From assembly GCF_003473485.1 (NCBI RefSeq), contig NC_053044.1:51562091-51626090 (forward strand): a stretch of 64,000 nt of DNA, read 5' to 3'. Shown one piece after another: positions 58,669 to 64,000 of this stretch. The notes under the pieces are model-generated. The model worked only from the letters and a program-made list of their open reading frames with translations. It did no database searches and was not told the origin of the DNA. This DNA is from Medicago truncatula (taxonomy: Eukaryota > Streptophyta > Magnoliopsida > Fabales > Fabaceae). The translations under genes and the position numbers were made by a program. Positions within the stretch are counted from its first letter, which is position 1. The number at the start of each line of letters is the position of its first letter.

Positions 58669-60067
58669 TGATGTAAGATTTTTACATGTCATAAAACTAT
58701 TTATACGTAAGTATAATAGGATCGTTTCGACAGGGAGTTGCGTATTTCATAAGCATTTTCACAATATTTGTCACATTAAGTGTTTGGGTATAATAAATTG
58801 TTTGTTTGCGTAAAACTATTTTCCTATTTGACAAAAAAGTAAAACAAGAAGAGATACGGCTATTTCGCTTGCGGTCAGAGACATCAACCAAGTGTAACGG
58901 CTGCAATCTCTCGATCGATTAACGAATTCTAGTTTTTTAAACGATATTATCACAATCACTCGACAATATCATTCGTGTTCAAATGATATCGTTATTTCTA
59001 AGGGATCGTTTAAACATCGATTTCCCAAACATTTAAACGCTCACAAATTCGATTGGATAGTTTAATCGACGATTTCCCAACCGATTAAATTACCCAAAAG
59101 CATTAAGTCCTAGATTAAAAGTGATTATCAAATATTAACATCCATGTCTAGAGTGATAACTTAAGATAGATTGTTATTCTATTTCTAGATTCAAAAGTAT
59201 GTGTCCATGTCATTTTGAATCTCAATAAAACATTAAATGCAAGAATAACAACAATATTGAATAAATAGCTAAAACAATATATTAAATGATCAAAAGATTA
59301 CATAATAGCTTGTTTGAATACCTCAAAACCACAAGAGTAGATGTAGCTACATATGTCTATGATAGCTTTGCATAGGATGAAGTGAAGATGCAGATTCCAT
59401 GATAAGATCCCTGATGTCTCAACAAATCTTGGCTTGAATCTACTCCTAACTACCTTGCTTCGTGTTTCTCTCTCTAGAAAAGCCCTAGTCTCTCTCTAAA
59501 AACCAGAAAAATGTAAATAAAATAGTAATGGAATGGTTAGAAAGAGAAGAGAAAACTATTTATATGGGCCACTTCTGCGAAATTTTGCTAATAGCTAAAT
59601 ATTTCGCTATTAGCGAAATGTGTGAAATATGCCTCTGCACCAATGGAGTTGCTCCATGTGGTTCTTATCCACTTGATCCTCCTGAGTTTCGCCTCCAACT
59701 ACGCTGATAGCGAAACTCCCTGTGAGCTTTTCGCCAATAACGACATTTTCGCCAATAGCGACATTTTCGCCAATGGCGAATTTCTTGAAATCTTGCTTCT
59801 CACTTCGCCCCCAGCTTCGCTGATGGCGAAACTTCCTGTGAGATTTTCGCTATTAGCGAAATATTCGCTTATAGCGACTTTCTTGTGAACTTTTGGCAAT
59901 TCTTGCTCCTTGCTTGTATTTTCCGGCACAAAAAGGTAAAGTAAGGCATGCGAAGCATAAATGGCATTAAGCCACATAATTGAAGCTTTTCCATCAATAA
60001 TTTGTAAAACAACTCATCAAACATGCCTAAACTAACACATGAATTAGATCATTTTGAGCACTTATCA
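58669..60067. mobile_element. Solo LTR of a retrotransposon, about 1.4 kb
   Basis: It begins tgatgtaag and ends cttatca, the TG...CA ends of an LTR with short inverted termini. A perfect 5-bp duplication gaaat lies on both sides (58664-58668 and 60068-60072). There is no internal domain, primer site or polypurine tract, so this is a solo LTR left by recombination. Orientation is unsettled: a TATA-like ctatttatatggg lies on the plus strand near 59548. A dense set of TTCGC/GCGAA palindromes occurs at about 59576-59880. Open frames here are LTR sequence, not genes. Confidence 0.88.
59576..59880. repeat. Cluster of TTCGC...GCGAA short palindromes
   Basis: At least eight occurrences of a motif with half-sites ttcgc and gcga(a) separated by 4-6 bases lie in about 300 bp. 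Examples are ttcgctattagcgaa, ttcgccaatagcgac and ttcgccaatggcgaa. Some are in direct tandem with a 17-bp period (attttcgccaatagcgac). All lie within the solo LTR. Confidence 0.85.
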
Positions 60068-60072
60068 GAAAT

Positions 60073-60516
60073 ACAAAAGACTACATTTTTTTATCATTCT
60101 CTAAGAGTTCAAGTAGTACATAAATACATTTTTGAAAGAAATAGCAAAGAAGAAACTTAGCAGAAGAAAAAATATGTCATTTTATTAAAGTTTTCATTAA
60201 GTTTCTTTGAGTATTGGTCTAAGTGATATATATTTTATTAGTATTTTTCTTATATTGCTGTTTGGTTTGGTTTGGTTGGTAAAATGAAAACCGCAAACCG
60301 AACCAAACCATGTGGTTAAGTAAAAAATTGATCTGAATAAATGGAAACCAAATGCGATTTTTTGCGGCTTCGGTTTGAATTGGTTTGATTTACGGTTTTT
60401 CTATTGGATTGATTCGGTTTTGAACACCCCTGGTTACGCCACCATAAGAGAATGTGATTAGAACATAATGGTAAATAGAGGTTTTAATTATCGTTCATAG
60501 AACGACAATTAACTAC
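60073..60516. other. Intergenic, no gene recognised
   Basis: AT-rich; contains ggtttggtttggttggtaaa and a run of aaccgcaaaccgaaccaaacc near 60255-60310, which fold on each other. Likely a remnant of an older repeat interrupted by the solo LTR. No gene. Confidence 0.45.
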
Positions 60517-60795
60517 TACTCCCTCTGTTTTAAAATGAGTGTCACTTTAACACAAATAGTTTATTTCAAAATGAATGTCATTTTCACTTTTCAATGTACT
60601 ATTAATTACATATTTTTACAATAGTACTCTTAAATTATTACTATGCACAGAATTTCTAAAGTATCCTAATGAAAAATGCACCAATAAGTAACAGCTATTT
60701 TAGTAAAAGTGTCATGTCTTTGGATAACATTATTGCATTTTTTAATATATGCGTAACAACCTTAGACGACATTCATTTTGAAACTAAGGGAATAG
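60517..60795. mobile_element. Stowaway-like MITE
   Basis: It starts actccctctgttttaaaatg and ends with the inverted counterpart (attcattttgaaactaaggg). Both arms carry a(a)tgaatgtc/gacattcatt. About 280 bp, no coding capacity. Confidence 0.8.
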
Positions 60796-60840
60796 TTGAG
60801 ACCAAATAGTAAGATATTATTTATAGTCACTAAAAAAACT

Positions 60841-61140
60841 ACTCCCTCCGTCTCTGAATAAGTGACCTATTTGTAAAAAATATTTGTCCCATAATACTTG
60901 ACCTTCTCAGATTTCTAAGCAAAATTTGACAGATTTATCCCTTATAAATACTTTTTGTGGTCCCCATGTTAAAGTTTGTAGTGGAACAAAGAAAGTAATC
61001 ATTACTTAAAAGTGAAAAAGTTTCAAAATAATGACAAGGGCAGCTCAGTAATAGTATCACTCTCTTTCTTTTATCTTTACACTTTTCTTAATCTGTGTGA
61101 AATGGTCAAATAGGTCACTTATTAAGGGACGGAGGGAGTA
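60841..61140. mobile_element. Stowaway-like MITE with TA ends
   Basis: It begins actccctccgtctctgaata and ends with its inverted counterpart (taagggacggagggagta). The sub-terminal arms aagtgacctatttg and caaataggtcactt match exactly. About 300 bp. A diverged relative is at 34888-35140. Confidence 0.9.
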
Positions 61141-61413
61141 TAAAACAAACTATAGGTGTCTATAGAGCAATTATAGGATGCTAAATGTTAGATGACATTG
61201 ACACCCCAATATCAAGAATTGAGATCACGGTCGTTTGAGATATCACTGTTAAAATTCATAGTAAAAAAAAAAAAAAAATTATTTTAAGAAAAAATCAGAA
61301 ATGTCTTAAAATCTAGACCGTTTGTTTAAGTTTGATCAGACAGAAATGAGTTGTCTGTCATCTGTAGCTGGCGCACAATTGTGGCGACCACAGTCAATCG
61401 ATTTCCTCAGTCG

Positions 61414-61432
61414 AGAACTTTCCAGAACTTGT
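61414..61432 (+). promoter_or_regulatory. Heat shock element (three units)
   Basis: GAA at 61415, TTC at 61420 and GAA at 61425 are spaced exactly 5 bp apart (gagaactttccagaactt), a perfect nGAAnnTTCnnGAAn array. A fourth unit at 61430 is imperfect. It lies about 200 bp upstream of the HSF start codon and could let HSFs regulate this gene. Confidence 0.8.
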
Positions 61433-61472
61433 CCCAAAAAATATCTTATGCCACGTAACAGTACCAAATGTC

Positions 61473-61502
61473 AGAAGTTTCTGACAATTTTCAAAAAGTT
61501 CC
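61473..61502 (+). promoter_or_regulatory. Second, weaker heat shock element
   Basis: GAAgtTTC at 61474-61481 gives two correctly phased units. It is followed by imperfect TTC units at 61490-61492 and 61499-61501. It lies between the stronger site and the HSF start codon. Confidence 0.5.
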
Positions 61503-61624
61503 AACACCATCCACCGCCTTAAATTAAGTTGCTCCATTTCACTCTTCCCTAATCCCCAAACTAGAACATACCATAACTACCTTTCGTACTTACCTTATCA
61601 CAAGCGAGCTTTCTTTAGAAATCA

Positions 61625-63002
61625 ATGAAGGGAATTAGAGTGAAAGAGGAAGAAACATTAGCATATGTCAGTGTTGTTGGTTCAACATCTTCATCTTCCT
61701 CTTCGTGTTCTAATCTTACTCCAAAACCAATGGAAGGGTTACATGAAATGGGTCCACCTCCATTTCTCACCAAAACCTTTGATGTTGTTGAAGATCCATC
61801 CACTGATTCGATTGTTTCATGGAGTGGAGCTCGTAACAGTTTCGTTGTTTGGGATCTTCATAAATTCTCCACTGCTATTTTACCTCGTTACTTCAAACAC
61901 AGTAATTTCTCTAGTTTCGTTCGACAACTCAATACCTATGTAAGTAAACTATCACTTTTGAATTTTGAATTTTGATTTTATTTGATCGTTGTTATAATTA
62001 TAATTAGTTGAAAATTTGGTATTTATTAGTTAGCTCAGTCCACACATATAATAATTACATGGAATTACTTTCATTATTACCAATGTCGATGTATCCGGTG
62101 TTTGTGTATTTCTTTGTGTTTATCAAACTTAATATGTTTTTTTATTTTTTTTTTATTTTTTTATGTCTGTTCATATGCAGGGTTTTAGAAAAGTTGATCC
62201 GGATCGATGGGAGTTTGCGAACGAAGGGTTTTTGGCTGGACAGAGGAACTTGTTGAAAACAATCAAGAGAAGAAGAAATTTGACACAATCACAAGCTATG
62301 CAGCAAGAAACCGGTGGTTCCTGTATTGAATTAGGGGAGTTTGGTCTTGAAGGTGAGATTGAGAGGTTGAGAAGGGATAGGGCTGTTTTGATGGCTGAAA
62401 TTGTGAAGTTAAGGCAGCAGCAGCATAATTCAAGGGAGCAATTATCTGCTATGGAAGCTAGGTTGTTGGTTACTGAGAAGAAACATCAACAGATGATGAA
62501 TTTCCTTGCAAAAGCACTCAGCAATCAATCTTTTATACAACAATTGGCACAGAATAGAGAGTTGAAAGGCGTTGAAATGAAGCGAAAACGGAGGCTCACA
62601 GCTAGTTTGAGTTTGGAGAATTTGCAAAATGATTCTGGAGCTATAAGGGCTGTGCCAATTGAATCTGTGGTTGATTACTCTTGTCAAGAACAGCAAGAGG
62701 GTTTGACTACTATTGAGTCTGAGATGGAGACACTGTTAAGTGCTTATGATAATGAATCAAGCAGTGAAGTTAAGGACTACACTGCATTGAGTTCAGTTCC
62801 AACTGGTAATGAGAGTAATTTGGGTGATGCTGTGTGGGAGGATTTACTGAACCAAGAGTTGGTGGGTGGGAATCCAGAAGATGAAGTTGTGATTGGTGAT
62901 TTCTCTCAAATTGATGTGCCTGTGGAGGATTTGGTAGAAAAGAATGATAATTGGACTGTGGATTTGCAGAAACTTGTTGATCAAATGGGTTTTGAACCTT
63001 AG
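61625..63002 (+). CDS. HSFA2: Class A heat stress transcription factor, HSFA2-like
   Basis: Two exons, 61625-61939 (105 codons) and 62181-63002, give 378 aa. The intron follows RQLNTY inside the DNA-binding domain, the conserved position in plant HSFs. Domain order: DNA-binding domain about 42-137 ([15 protein letters not shown] ... [22 protein letters not shown]); coiled-coil HR-A/B about 156-226 with the class A insertion; nuclear localisation signal KRKRR near 239-243. Two acidic-hydrophobic AHA-type motifs follow, [11 protein letters not shown] near 286-296 and WEDLLNQEL near 324-332. A Leu-rich nuclear-export-like C-terminus, [10 protein letters not shown], is near 367-376. The KRKRRLT segment and VDQMGF end match my memory of HSFA2 better than HSFA6/A7, though these relatives remain possible. 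HSFA2 amplifies heat-induced transcription and acquired thermotolerance. Heat shock elements lie just upstream. Confidence 0.88.
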
Positions 63003-64000
63003 TGAAATCGTTTGTAGAATTGTTATCATTGTCTGTTTGTCACTTGAGTTGCACCTTGCTGGTATGAACTTTGTTATTGTTGTTGTTTTATGATTGATAA
63101 TTGATAAATAATTTCTGTGATGGTAATTGATGTAGAATATGAATGGCTTTGTATGCAGCAGGGAAGATTGTACTGCAGAAGAGGCCATCACATGTGTATC
63201 CTTTATTTTTGAACTAAACAACATATTGTGGGAACAGTTTGAATAATTTGTTGTGCTAAATAAATATTTCTACTACTACCATACTATTTCTTATTCTGTC
63301 CTAATGTTCTTAACTACATTTTGCAGGCGTTGCCCAAAGTAAAGCAAATACTATTGTCAAGATGATTGAATGGGAAAAGTTGGGCTTGTAGTCTGCTACT
63401 TTATTAAACTGCCAAATTGTGTACTCAGAGAGCGTGCAGTGTAACGTTGATTGTTTTTACTAAAAAAAACACATTGATTCTTGAGCTGGTGGCTAGTTTT
63501 ATGCATAACAACACATCATTTTTTACGACCATTCAACAAACCCCAGACACCGTGACAGTTTTCTGAGTTTGAGCTGATTTTGTTCCTCTTGGGAACTGTT
63601 TATCTCTAATGTATCTTGTGTTTGTTCTGCTCCTTTAGACTTGTCAAAGAGGATCCAAATTTCTTTGACCAGGATAAATTCTGGTCTTTGGTTTTTGTGT
63701 GTTCTGTACATTGTCCGCGTGTTAGAGCGGTCTAGGTGTATTGTGCAATTGTGCAGGTCTATTAATTAGCTGCAGTTTGCTTTCTTAGTTTCTGATTGTT
63801 TTGTTAATATCAGCGGAGGAGGATATGGTGTTTACTGGATTGCCTGAATTGTAAATCGAATGGCTTGGACAATACACCTATTAAGGGTGTTGATTGATGT
63901 CAGTTTGCTTCAGTGCTTACAAATGAATATGGTGGTCTCTGCTTTGTTGTTTTGCTGTTAGTGGAATGGTGGATTTGGCTTATTCGTTAGTGTTTTCGTT
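63003..64000. other. 3' region of HSFA2-like gene and following intergenic DNA
   Basis: No further coding frame is supported. Candidate splice signals in the 3' region (for example tttgcag before 63327) hint at untranslated-region introns, but this cannot be shown from sequence alone. Minus-strand frames at 62844-63224 and 63523-63711 are shadows or chance. Confidence 0.45.

Noticed and set aside
59622..59977. ORFs on both strands with FANSDIFAN / LLAKMSLLAK repeats
   Set aside because: The peptide repeats are translations of the TTCGC/GCGAA palindromes inside the solo LTR, not a repeat protein.

Overview
The window is plant nuclear DNA. It is AT-rich, its genes carry GT-AG introns, and it is packed with plant transposons: Stowaway-type and Mutator-type MITEs, hAT, Helitron, TRIM, L1-type LINE, a solo LTR, and a MULE carrying a plant mobile domain gene. 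The proteins match eudicot families closely, and the repeat landscape is most like a papilionoid legume such as Medicago. The species is inference; dicot is firm.

Layout. Positions 2.9-34.2 kb hold a cluster of four copies of one gene, the mitochondrial i-AAA protease FTSH4. Copy A (2891-7445, minus) and copy C (21809-27285, minus) have seven exons each that join in frame, giving 707 and 705 residues. Copy B (12878-17485, minus) is a wreck: its central ATPase region is deleted, a hAT transposon sits in an intron, and an 11-bp tandem duplication breaks the protease exon. Copy D (29652-34245, plus) is inverted. It keeps all seven exons but has a one-base deletion in the membrane-segment exon and a stop codon at the arginine finger. 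B and D share an alternative first exon (MACWRR...), while A and C share MAWR....

Between copies A and B lies a TIR element split by a probable 2.6-kb Helitron. Between B and C lie a Stowaway-like MITE, a complete TRIM retroelement and another MITE. Between C and D is a decayed LINE.

Positions 35.7-39.6 kb hold a two-exon adenine nucleotide carrier closest to Arabidopsis PM-ANT1. At 45.0-45.4 kb is an intronless CC-type glutaredoxin with a CCMC active site, and a MITE begins just upstream of its TATA box. Positions 47.3-61.1 kb are mostly transposons: a 5'-truncated LINE with a nested hAT MITE, two fold-back elements, a MULE with a broken MAIN-like (plant mobile domain) gene, another fold-back MULE, and a solo LTR rich in TTCGC/GCGAA palindromes. 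At 61.6-63.0 kb is a two-exon class A heat shock factor, HSFA2-like, with heat shock elements in its own promoter.

The host genes do not form a pathway. FTSH4 (inner-membrane proteostasis), the glutaredoxin (redox) and HSFA2 (heat and oxidative stress) all relate to stress, but nothing in the sequence ties them together. I found no clearly undescribed system. The most informative structure is the FTSH4 cluster, with two intact and two differently disabled copies. Exon coordinates were read by eye from splice consensus and frame; transposon boundaries rest on visible terminal repeats and target-site duplications where stated.
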